DNA of 39,426 nt, taken from assembly GCA_905214225.1 (NCBI GenBank), contig CAJMLL010000021.1, forward strand, positions 1-39,426. Reading direction: 5' to 3'. The stretch's first letter is position 1; each line of letters opens with the position of its first letter. This DNA comes from an uncultured bacterium. Its GTDB lineage: Bacteria; Bacillota; Clostridia; Peptostreptococcales; Anaerovoracaceae. Made by a program: the position numbers and the translations under genes. Positions 33,401 to 39,426 of this stretch are shown in pieces. Below the pieces are notes generated by a model. The model had not been told where the DNA came from. It made no database searches and worked only from the letters and a program-made list of their open reading frames with translations.

Positions 33401-34050
33401 CCATGGCCAACCGCATCTGTGAAGTCAACCACATCAAGCTGTTTGAGACCCTGACCGGATTCAAGTATATCGGCGAGAAAATCAAGGAGTTTCAGGCTTC
33501 CGGAGACTGGACCTATCTGTTCGGATTCGAGGAAAGCAACGGCTATCTGGCCGGGACCTATGCCCGCGATAAAGATGCCGTCGTTGCCTCCATGCTGGTT
33601 GCCGAGATGGCCTGCCGTTATAAGGAGCAGCGCGGCATGAACCTGTATCAGGCACTCCAGGCACTCTATGAGAAGTACGGCTTCTATAAAGAAAAAGTTG
33701 CTTCTCATGTCATGGAAGGCCTTGATGGCCGCGAAAAGATGGATGCCCTGATGGCTGGTCTGCGCGAAAGTGCACCGGAATCCTTCGGCGGCCTGAAGGT
33801 TGTCCGCATCCGCGATTACGAAACTGGCGTAGTCACGGACCTGAAAAGCGGCCATAACACTGCCACCGGCCTGCCGGAGAGCAACGTCCTCTACTATGAG
33901 CTGGAAGACGGCAGCGCAGCCGTAATCCGCCCGTCCGGCACTGAGCCGAAGGTCAAACTCTATGTCATGGTGCACGATGACACGGATGCCGCCGCACAGA
34001 AGAAACTGGACGCCGTTGTCGATACCGGCCTGAAGATCCTGCAGGGTTAA
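30427..34050 (+). CDS. Fusion: GH13 alpha-amylase/neopullulanase-like + phosphoglucomutase
   Basis: An uninterrupted 1207-codon frame joining two enzymes. Residues ~1-632 are a GH13 glucanase: an N-terminal beta domain (~10-115), a barrel from ~130 with ILDGVFSHTGSD, GWRLDVADE (nucleophile Asp348), LLGEVWED (acid/base Glu377), GTHDTVR (Asp451), and a C-terminal beta part. Residues 633-1207 are an alpha-phosphohexomutase of the PGM2 type: FGTAGLRGIM, TASHN (phosphoserine Ser777), GTDPDGDRCGV (metal loop), FGFEESNGY (sugar loop) and RPSGTEPKVKLY. The junction retains a perfect AAGGAG site eight bases before an ATG at 32323, so the mutase (575 residues) can also start alone. The first start is ambiguous: ATG 30427 is too close to AGGGG, and GTG 30433 is better spaced. 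Confidence 0.9.
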   Translation: MPVLNTEGKVIFNSRDLQFKSPAGAVPAGSRVRFQILAAEDIHPQDARLVIEFDKNHSTAEYLMHMSDTLAETDAYKVFETSVRIYDTGLYWYHFKILTDEGWICAGKSPRGNRAMITDVPAAWQQTVYRRKYLAPEWLYGGVFYHIFVDRFCHSGDYVPMEGKVIRRDWGGTPEYRPNAQGKILNNDFFGGNLKGIMEKLPYLQRLGVTCLYLSPIFSAYSNHKYDTTDYMKIDPMFGTEEDFRALCREAHKRGMHVILDGVFSHTGSDSVYFDRYGQYGNGAWNHPDSPYRSWYYFHSGERYETWWGIETLPRINKNDPGWIRFICGDKGVARHWLREGADGWRLDVADELPNHFLKTLARAVKREKPDCLLLGEVWEDASSKISYDERKNYFEGDKLDSVMNYPFRTAIIDYIMGGDASLMQDRIENILENYPPEVIHCLMNTLGTHDTVRILTALGENDLPERAGREQKAAFHMNEQQLERSIRRLKMAVVINMTLPGVPCIFYGDEAGMEGFEDPFCRRCFPWGHENKNLQNWYRKLIAIRRTHRVYARGHYRSVAAFGGMYAFERYGEHGETRMVTAANCGGRDEVLILAGVWRDLLTGQLFRDNITVFPGEVLLLENVKEEGEDRMGYNENYDLWLTSDAVDEATKKELQGISGNDAEIRERFTSMLNFGTAGLRGIMRAGLNGMNVYTVRYTTQGLANLINTCGEEIGGGVSIAYDSRNNSPEFAKEAASVLAANGIPVNLFDELRPTPELSFAIRETESIAGINITASHNTKEYNGYKVYWADGAQLPPEHAAEISAQLEKIDFFKGVKRMDFQEAKDKGLIHMLGKEMDEKYLSRVLEQSVAKDWVKKAADTFAVVYTPFHGSGCRLVPEVLKRDGLKHIITVPEQMVIDGNFPTVKSPNPEFTEGFAMAIELAKKNNVDLIIGTDPDGDRCGVCVKTDDGYQALTGNQIGVLLLDFLIEARKETGTLAENSAVVKSIVSTSMANRICEVNHIKLFETLTGFKYIGEKIKEFQASGDWTYLFGFEESNGYLAGTYARDKDAVVASMLVAEMACRYKEQRGMNLYQALQALYEKYGFYKEKVASHVMEGLDGREKMDALMAGLRESAPESFGGLKVVRIRDYETGVVTDLKSGHNTATGLPESNVLYYELEDGSAAVIRPSGTEPKVKLYVMVHDDTDAAAQKKLDAVVDTGLKILQG
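32309..32325 (+). promoter_or_regulatory. Internal ribosome site and start for the phosphoglucomutase part
   Basis: AAGGAG (32309-32314), eight bases, ATG (32323-32325), in frame with the upstream amylase and giving MGYNENYDLWL. It is as strong as the gene starts elsewhere in this operon. It suggests either a recent stop-codon loss or that both fused and free mutase are made. Confidence 0.65.
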
Positions 34051-34052
34051 AA

Positions 34053-34091
34053 GGCTGACCTTCGGTCGCTCAGGAGCTCTGGCCGTCAGCC
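34053..34091 (+). other. Hairpin right after the fusion gene
   Basis: GGCTGAC (34053-34059) pairs with GTCAGCC (34085-34091). No T-run follows. The stronger terminator is at 34171. Confidence 0.35.
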
Positions 34092-34170
34092 AGTCTCCCG
34101 GCATCCCGGCCTTTCGGCAGTTTCTGCCGCGTAAGGAAATAAACAGTCAGATATCAGATAGAAATTGAAA

Positions 34171-34227
34171 ACAGACCGCAGTCCTGATAATGGCGCTGAT
34201 GCGCACGGGGCGGCGGCCTGTTTTTTT
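34171..34227 (+). terminator. Terminator of the glgBCD operon
   Basis: ACAGACCGC (34171-34179) pairs with GCGGCCTGT (34213-34221, one mismatch), followed by seven T. The loop holds GCGC-TGAT-GCGC. Confidence 0.75.
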
Positions 34228-34822
34228 GGATAGATCCGATGTATTCTGTATGAATAATAAGCTGGCTTTGCCGAAGGATGGCACAGCCTATAAAGAAAAT
34301 ACAAAGAATAAGCAGTATCAGGAGCTTGCGCAGAATTCAGCTTTCCGCAGTGAGTTTGGATATGTGATCTATGCAGGATCTGCAAATGCGGACAGCACCG
34401 AGGAGGTGCAAGGTACCAGGTTTGCCGTATGGGCATTGATGAATAAATACGGCATTGGAGATAATGATAATCTTAACGATGTTGCAGCAGGGTATCAATT
34501 GTTTTCAGATTTATATGATGTAGATGCCAGAACAACAACGCGTAAGATCAGTCCGGATGAAAACAGCATAGCTAAGCTTAAAATTGTCTGCACAGGTGAC
34601 TCCTCCACACCGATATTTACATACAATGCTTCAGCAAAAGCTTGGACCAGCAGCGGCTCCGGACAGACATCCGCTTCCACACCGGCATCCGGCCTGTCCG
34701 TTGACGAACCGAAGACCGGTGACACAACCGATCTGACATTCTGGACTGCCCTGGCACTGACCTCCGCGGCAGGAGCAGCAGCTCTTCTGGTGCTAAAAAG
34801 AAAGCGCAGAGCAGAAAAATAA
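34190..34822 (+). pseudogene. 5'-truncated TQXA/thioester-domain surface protein with LPXTG-like anchor
   Basis: The 210-codon frame encodes VFCMNNKLALPKDGTAY (thioester Cys20), VQGTRFAVWAL (partner Gln74 in the TQxA/W motif), a short linker (SGSGQTSASTPAS) and a wall-sorting signal: EPKTGD near residue 173, a hydrophobic segment and KRKRRAEK. Thioester adhesins of Gram-positives bind host surfaces covalently. Here the signal peptide is missing: the frame opens inside the upstream terminator hairpin and no ribosome site is seen. It looks like the remnant of a larger adhesin joined to the end of the glycogen operon. A short functional gene starting at 34248 would lack the Cys and any signal peptide. 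Confidence 0.6.
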
Positions 34823-34935
34823 ATTGATTGGCGGCTACCGGGAATGAAATAAACTGTTTCCTGGTGAGCCAGAGAATAATTGGATATGCATCAGAGGGTC
34901 GTGGAATAATCTTCCGAGCCTTTGATTAAAAGGGG

Positions 34936-34983
34936 AGCCCCCGCACGCAGATGAAATGTGCCAAAGCGTGCGGGGGCTTTCTA
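34936..34983 (+). terminator. Strong terminator after the TQXA remnant
   Basis: AGCCCCCGCACGC (34936-34948) pairs perfectly with GCGTGCGGGGGCT (34966-34978), followed by TTCT. It probably ended the ancestral adhesin gene. Confidence 0.85.
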
Positions 34984-35295
34984 TATGTCTGGAAACCGGG
35001 AAAATTTCGCTGCCGGAGACGGTGTACGTGAAGAAATGAGACTGATGAGAAATGAGTGTGGTGAGAGATAAGTGTGGTGAAAGAAATAAAAGTGATGGGT
35101 ATACTGCATACACAAAGACTGCGGAAGGATTTGTGATAATGATGTTTAGAGATGTATGAGCTGCCAGGTGGCTGAAAACAGGGTGGAAAGAAGCTGCTTC
35201 TGCAAGATAGGAAAATAATTGCCCTGACATAGCGCATGAAATCATGTATATTTTTACGATTGTGGTGATGTGTCAGAATTATCCGCGTTATATTG

Positions 35296-35734
35296 TTGGT
35301 AAAACACCATGACTTTCATAATCTGTACCAATTATACTTTTTAGTTGGTAGAAGGTAATAGTAATCATGTTTTGTACCAAATAATGGCTTGTGTTTCTGC
35401 ATATTGCCAGGCCGAGAATACCGCGTGAAAATAATTATGCTATAAATGGAATAATATTCACGCGCGGATAATCCATAATTATTACTGCCCCATGTGATTG
35501 AGGATTTATACTTGATCATTCCCTACCGAAAACGAGTAATTTGAGTTATTTGAGAATGTGAAATAATATTCTGTGAAATGTTCTTGGTACTATGTTGATA
35601 TTTTCTGGATTTATACCAAACGAATTACCCGGATAAGTGCTTGGTTTTATGTACAGAGTCGCAAAATCCTTTAGTTTTACCAAATTCGTTTCTCAGTTTA
35701 GGTAAAACTAAAGGATTATTGCTGTTTTTACCAA
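35296..35734. repeat. Array of TTGGTA-N24-TACCAA units
   Basis: Units of exactly 36 nt lie at 35296-35331, 35345-35380, 35584-35619 and 35699-35734 (the last begins TAGGTA). In each, the half-sites start 30 nt apart. Interiors are unrelated to each other. The first two units are separated by 13 nt, so TACCAA and the next TTGGTA also face each other. Confidence 0.75.
35665..35717. repeat. 17-bp perfect hairpin
   Basis: AATCCTTTAGTTTTACC (35665-35681) is the exact reverse complement of 35701-35717, with a 19-nt loop. It overlaps the fourth TTGGTA-type unit. A T-rich stretch, GCTGTTTTTACC, follows. Confidence 0.75.
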
Positions 35735-35900
35735 ATATACCATCTGCATCATCCTGATATCGAGCAGGAATGTCTGAATAAGTGATGTATGAATGACGGT
35801 TTCCTTTTTTTGCTTCGCGCCAGATTTCCGTGTGTTTTCAGCGTAATATTACAGGGAATCGCCCGGATTATGAATGGGAAAGCCGACAATACTTTGCCGA

Positions 35901-37499
35901 CTATCGGTTCTCTCCTTTCTCCCCTATCTCCACATCATTTTCATTTCCCGTCCTCCCGTACTTCTCGCTCATCTCCCGGATTTCAGCGGCGAGGCCCTTA
36001 TCCAGGGCCGCCTGGAAGTCTTCGCGGCTGAGCCGCCAGTTCCAGTTGCCGCCTACGGTAGACGGAGTGTTGATGCGGGCGCTGGAATCCAGATTGAGCC
36101 AGTCCTGAAGAGGAATGATGCAGGTGTCGGCGCGGCTTGCCATGGCGGTCTGGGTCAGGTAGTGGGCGATGTTGTGGTTCATGATGGCGGCGTTGGAAGT
36201 TTCCGTGTTGATTTCACCCGGGAACTCTTTGCGGAACCAGTCGTTGATGTAGTTGGCGATGAAGCCGCGGTGCCAGACGTCCAGCTCTTCGAACCAGCCG
36301 CGGCTGGTGTCATTGTCGTGGGTGCCGGTGTAGACGACGCAGTTTTCCTCGTAGTGTTCCGGCAGATACTGGTTTTCGTAGTCGAAGTCAAAGGCGAACT
36401 GAAGAACTTTCATGCCCGGGAAGCCGGAGGCGTCGATCAGCTCCTGCACATCCTCGGTCAGGAAGCCGAGGTTTTCGGCAATGAAGTTCTGCGGGCAGTC
36501 GTGCTGACGCAGGAACTTGAAGAAAGCAAGGCCGGGACCTTTTTCCCAGCGGCCGTTCTTCGCAGAGTCCGACTCGGCCGGGATGGAGTAATAGGCCTGA
36601 AAGCCTCTGAAGTGGTCGAGGCGGACGATGTCATACAATTTAAACTGATGGCGGATGCGGTGAAGCCACCAGTCGTAGACCGCCTTGCGTCCGCTGTGCC
36701 AGCGGTAGAGCGGATTCCGCCAGAGCTGGCCGTCTTCCGCAAAGTCATCCGGCGGGCATCCGGATACGGACGCGGCGTTGAGTTCCTCATCATACTGGAA
36801 AATTTCTGGATAAGCCCAGCTGTCGGCACCATCCATAGAGGTGTAAATCGGCATGTCGCCAATGATCTGGATGCCGTGGCTGTGGGCGTACTCGCGAAGC
36901 GCACTCCACTGCCGGATAAATTCATACTGCATCCACTTGAGAAACAGCAGCTGCTCAAGATTGTTTTTTGTCTGCTCGGAAAGAGCCTCGGGATCGCGGT
37001 AACGCAGGGGATCCGGCCACTCGCGCCAGGATTTTCCCGGGAATTCATCGGAAATCACCATGAACAGCGCGAAATCATCGAGCCAGAAGGCATTCTCTTC
37101 ACAGAACTTCTGAAAACCGGCCTGCTTCTCCTTAGGCTGGTTTTTAAAGCGGAAATAAGCCTTCTCCAGCGGCGGCAGAACGGCCGCGTGTTCCCCCGCA
37201 TAGTCCACCGTCTCCGTCTGCACAGAGGTTTTCTGGTACTGGAGAATCTCCTCATCCGTCAGCAGCCCCTCGTCCTGCAGCTGCACAGGGTCAATGTAAC
37301 AGATATTCCCCGAGAAACAGGACACCGGCTGGTAGGGAGAATCGCCCTTTCCCTCCGGCCCCAGCGGCAGAATCTGCCAATAGGTCTGCCCGGCATCCGC
37401 CAGAAAGTCAATAAATTTCCACGCTTCCGAGGAGAAATTTCCAATTCCGCCCTCAGAAGGCAGTGAAAAGATAGGTAGTAATATGCCGCTCGCTCTCAT
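35901..37499 (-). CDS. malQ: 4-alpha-glucanotransferase (amylomaltase)
   Basis: A 532-residue GH77 enzyme that transfers maltosyl and longer glucan chains, recycling short maltodextrins left by phosphorylase. Motifs: RASGILLPIFSLPSEGGIG at the start, then DSPYQPVS, VRLDHFRGF (nucleophile Asp), AENLGFLTEDV (acid/base Glu) and GTHDNDTSRGW (transition-state Asp). The length is normal except for a short charged C-terminal tail (NENDVEIGEKGENR). The start at 37499 follows AAAGGCGG and agrees with the family; the in-frame ATG at 37526 does not. It closes the glycogen locus, transcribed toward the TQXA remnant from its own promoter. Confidence 0.95.
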   Translation of the reverse strand: MRASGILLPIFSLPSEGGIGNFSSEAWKFIDFLADAGQTYWQILPLGPEGKGDSPYQPVSCFSGNICYIDPVQLQDEGLLTDEEILQYQKTSVQTETVDYAGEHAAVLPPLEKAYFRFKNQPKEKQAGFQKFCEENAFWLDDFALFMVISDEFPGKSWREWPDPLRYRDPEALSEQTKNNLEQLLFLKWMQYEFIRQWSALREYAHSHGIQIIGDMPIYTSMDGADSWAYPEIFQYDEELNAASVSGCPPDDFAEDGQLWRNPLYRWHSGRKAVYDWWLHRIRHQFKLYDIVRLDHFRGFQAYYSIPAESDSAKNGRWEKGPGLAFFKFLRQHDCPQNFIAENLGFLTEDVQELIDASGFPGMKVLQFAFDFDYENQYLPEHYEENCVVYTGTHDNDTSRGWFEELDVWHRGFIANYINDWFRKEFPGEINTETSNAAIMNHNIAHYLTQTAMASRADTCIIPLQDWLNLDSSARINTPSTVGGNWNWRLSREDFQAALDKGLAAEIREMSEKYGRTGNENDVEIGEKGENR

Positions 37500-37556
37500 G
37501 TGAAACCGCCTTTCCTGTCCGTACACCCTGCGCCCGCATGCACAGGAATCCCCTAT

Positions 37557-37586
37557 ATTTTACACCGTATGAGTGCTTTTTGACAA
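37557..37586 (-). promoter_or_regulatory. Promoter of malQ
   Basis: On the minus strand: TTGTCA (37581-37586), an 18-nt spacer and TAAAAT (37557-37562), about 57 bases before the malQ start. Confidence 0.6.
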
Positions 37587-37738
37587 AAGAAACCCGCGCA
37601 AGAAGACAGCCTTCTTCCGGCTGTGCCGGCCGCGCACAATTTCTGACACAAGGGCGCCTCTCTGTGTTACGATGTAAAGACGGACAAGAAAAGCCGCAGG
37701 GCACGGAATAGTCTGTACAATTGTTGGAAAATACAGTA

Positions 37739-37767
37739 TTGCGGCAGATAATTCATTATGATATAAT
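37739..37767 (+). promoter_or_regulatory. Promoter of asnS
   Basis: TTGCGG (37739-37744), a 17-nt spacer and TATAAT (37762-37767). The leader is only ~33 nt, too short for a T-box. Confidence 0.7.
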
Positions 37768-37807
37768 GACAAATGCATTAATTTTAGATTCAGAATAGAG
37801 GTCATTC

Positions 37808-39208
37808 ATGGAGATTAAAGATGTTCAGCTTCGTGACTTATATAAGGACACGAAAGCCTATGCAGATAAGGAAATTACTGTTCGCGGCTGGGTACGCCAG
37901 TGCCGCGGTTCCAATAAATTCGCCTTCATCGCGCTGAACGACGGAAGCTTTTTCAGGCCGGTTCAGATCGTTCTGGAAGCGGATAAACTCGACAATTTCA
38001 AGGAAGTATCCAACCTGTCCCTGTCCAGCGTCATCCGCGTAAAGGGAACTCTGGTGGTTACGCCGGACGCCAAGCAGCCGTTTGAGATCCACGCGTCTGA
38101 GGTCGTTGTGGAGGCAGAATCCGATCCGGACTATCCGCTGCAGAATAAGCGCCACACCATGGAATTCCTGAGAGAGATCGCGCATCTGCGTCCGAGAAGC
38201 AACACCTTCGCGGCCGTATTCCGCGTTCGTTCCATGCTGGCATACGCCATTCACCAGTTCTTCCAGGAGAGAGACTTTGTCTACGTTCACACCCCGATTA
38301 TTACGGGAAGCGACGCAGAGGGAGCCGGCGAGATGTTCCAGATTACTACGCTGGACCTCGACAATCCGCCGCGCACAGAGGACGGAAAGGTCGATTATTC
38401 CCAGGATTTCTTCGGCAAGGAGACCAACCTGACCGTAAGCGGACAGCTTGAGGCAGAGATTTTCGCTATGGCCTTCCGCAACGTCTACACATTCGGACCG
38501 ACTTTCCGCGCAGAGGATTCCAACACTACACGCCACGCGTCCGAGTTCTGGATGATTGAGCCGGAGATGGCCTTTGCGGACATCAACGACGCAATGGACA
38601 CTGCAGAAGCAATGGTAAAATACATCCTCCAGTACGTGATCGATCACGCGCCGGAAGAGATGGAGTTCTTTAATAAATTCATCGACAAGGGCCTGCTGGA
38701 CCGCCTGAACCACGTCATCAATTCGCCGTTCGAGCGTGTCACCTACACAGAGGCCGTCAAGCTTCTTCAGGAGTCCGGACAGAAGTTCGACTATCCGGTT
38801 GAGTGGGGCATCGACCTGCAGACCGAGCACGAGCGCTATCTGACCGAGCACATCTTCAAGAAGCCGGTTTTTGTCACGAACTATCCTAAGGATATCAAGG
38901 CCTTCTACATGCGCCAAAATGAAGACGGCAAGACAGTAGCCGCCTTTGATATGCTGGTACCTGGCATTGGTGAGATCATCGGCGGAAGCCAGAGAGAAGA
39001 GCGTTACGACATTCTCCAGAAGAGAATCGACGAGCTGGGCATGGATATGAGCAGCTACTGGTGGTACATGGATCTGAGAAAATACGGCTCTGCCGTACAT
39101 TCCGGATACGGCCTGGGATTTGAGCGTATGGTTATGTACGCGACAGGAATGGGCAATATCCGCGACGTGCTGCCATTCCCGAGAACACCGAAGCACGCAG
39201 AGTTCTAA
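37808..39208 (+). CDS. asnS: Asparaginyl-tRNA synthetase
   Basis: A 466-residue class IIb enzyme charging tRNA-Asn. The OB-fold anticodon-binding domain spans ~1-105 ([24 protein letters not shown]). The catalytic domain has motif 1 around [26 protein letters not shown], motif 2 with [27 protein letters not shown] and motif 3 [15 protein letters not shown]. The Asn-type sequence after motif 2 and the absence of the bacterial AspRS insertion domain separate it from aspartyl enzymes. GAGGT five bases before 37808 sets the start. It has a short leader, is transcribed alone and is unrelated in function to the glycogen genes next door. Confidence 0.97.
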   Translation: MEIKDVQLRDLYKDTKAYADKEITVRGWVRQCRGSNKFAFIALNDGSFFRPVQIVLEADKLDNFKEVSNLSLSSVIRVKGTLVVTPDAKQPFEIHASEVVVEAESDPDYPLQNKRHTMEFLREIAHLRPRSNTFAAVFRVRSMLAYAIHQFFQERDFVYVHTPIITGSDAEGAGEMFQITTLDLDNPPRTEDGKVDYSQDFFGKETNLTVSGQLEAEIFAMAFRNVYTFGPTFRAEDSNTTRHASEFWMIEPEMAFADINDAMDTAEAMVKYILQYVIDHAPEEMEFFNKFIDKGLLDRLNHVINSPFERVTYTEAVKLLQESGQKFDYPVEWGIDLQTEHERYLTEHIFKKPVFVTNYPKDIKAFYMRQNEDGKTVAAFDMLVPGIGEIIGGSQREERYDILQKRIDELGMDMSSYWWYMDLRKYGSAVHSGYGLGFERMVMYATGMGNIRDVLPFPRTPKHAEF

Positions 39209-39307
39209 GAGACTCTGGAGTTTAACCGGATTTTACAGAAAACCGGGATTTATTTTAAGAAAGAAAACAGAACACCCGTCATAACGGAGAGGAGCGGGCT
39301 TTATTCC

Positions 39308-39330
39308 GCGGACGTCAGTCCGCCGGGGTT
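39308..39330 (+). terminator. Possible terminator after asnS
   Basis: GCGGAC (39308-39313) pairs with GTCCGC (39318-39323) around GTCA, followed by CGGGGTTTATAT. The T-run is weak. Confidence 0.4.
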
Positions 39331-39373
39331 TATATAAAGTCACGGATGGATTGATGTTTGGGACTGCGCAGAG

Positions 39374-39426
39374 TGATATGCTCCCCTTATGAGAGACAGT
39401 GAAAAAACAAAACACGGTTGTACTCA
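39374..39426 (+). mobile_element. Terminal part of a putative IS3-like element (right window edge)
   Basis: TGATATGCTCCCC, then GAGAGACAGTG and an A-rich run, in the opposite orientation to the matching end at 1-55. The body would continue rightward out of the window. Confidence 0.5.

Larger units (their letters stand above)
34823..35900. other. 1.1-kb AT-rich region without genes
   Basis: No credible gene. After the terminator come a purine-rich imperfect repeat with two ATRAGTGTGGTGARAG copies (about 35052-35085), a GTATACTGCATAC motif (35099-35111), the TTGGTA-N24-TACCAA array, a 17-bp perfect hairpin (35665-35681/35701-35717), and a CGCGTGAA/TTCACGCG pair (35422-35429/35457-35464). Base composition is much more AT-rich than the flanking genes. 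Confidence 0.6.
37500..37807. other. 308-bp divergent malQ-asnS intergenic region
   Basis: It contains the malQ promoter (minus) and the asnS promoter (plus). A small ACAGCC/GGCTGT hairpin lies near 37608-37625. No T-box-like features are obvious, and no gene is seen. Confidence 0.5.

Noticed and set aside
30427..34050. Sequencing error creating the amylase-mutase fusion
   Set aside because: Cannot be excluded, but the frame is clean across both halves and a single in-frame join explains it; kept as a finding with a read-level check.
31546..34104. 852-codon open frame antisense to the amylase/phosphoglucomutase gene
   Set aside because: It is produced by codon bias of the real gene on the other strand. 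It has no ribosome site or recognisable domain, while the sense frame carries complete catalytic motifs.
35296..35734. CRISPR array (36-nt periodic units)
   Set aside because: Only six bases at each end are conserved, unit spacing is irregular (49, 239 and 115 nt), and no repeat/spacer alternation or cas gene is present.
35874..37466. 530-codon frame opposite malQ
   Set aside because: Antisense shadow of a gene with intact GH77 motifs.
37768..37807. T-box leader for asnS
   Set aside because: The predicted leader is only ~40 nt, and no AGGGTGG-type T-box sequence precedes the gene.

Overview
The window looks like chromosomal DNA from an anaerobic, low-to-mid GC Clostridia-type Bacillota, most likely Lachnospiraceae-like. 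The grounds are strong AGGAGG-type ribosome sites, a GlgC/GlgD pair (GlgD is typical of Firmicutes), a YuiD-type PAP2-related protein, TagGH/LCP envelope genes, a TQXA/LPXTG-type surface protein remnant and a YtrA-type GntR regulator. Both extreme ends carry the same ~45-bp sequence in inverted orientation. It looks like the terminal repeat of an IS3-like element, so the window may be a contig that broke at IS copies.

Layout. 1-2.4 kb: a yeiH-type transporter divergent from its LysR regulator. 2.4-3.7 kb: a ThrE-type amino-acid exporter. 4-6 kb: a small conserved protein, a secreted SH3-Amidase_5 peptidoglycan hydrolase and a YuiD-like membrane protein. 6.2-12.1 kb: envelope glycopolymer functions (TagG/TagH-like ABC exporter, membrane-anchored endonuclease/exonuclease/phosphatase-fold enzyme, small Nif11-like protein, LCP transferase with a long disordered tail). 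12.3-16 kb: serine acetyltransferase, HAD phosphatase, MATE transporter with a structured leader. 17-19 kb: a YtrA-type GntR regulator with its ABC ATPase and permease. 20.4-37.5 kb: a glycogen locus with glgP and glgA on the minus strand, divergent glgB-glgC-glgD-(amylase/phosphoglucomutase fusion) on the plus strand, and malQ on the minus strand. 37.8-39.2 kb: asnS.

The glycogen locus is complete. The phosphoglucomutase half of the fusion interconverts Glc-6-P and Glc-1-P, GlgC/GlgD make ADP-glucose, GlgA elongates and GlgB branches. GlgP, the GH13 amylase half and MalQ degrade and recycle. GlgP, GlgA and GlgB each carry an added Lys/Ala/Ser-rich low-complexity arm, which is unusual for these families and may serve a shared tethering role.

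The most puzzling DNA is non-coding. Two intergenic regions hold arrays of fixed-length inverted half-sites: TTCGGGAA-N19-TTCCCGAA (35 nt, four units, 16.2-16.5 kb) and TTGGTA-N24-TACCAA (36 nt, four units, 35.3-35.7 kb). The interiors are unrelated but the spacing is exact. Other dispersed elements include GGACAAAATCC palindromes, a 13-bp GTATAC-W-GTATAC motif, and a hairpin repeat 3' of yeiH and thrE. All calls come from reading the sequence; no database search was run.
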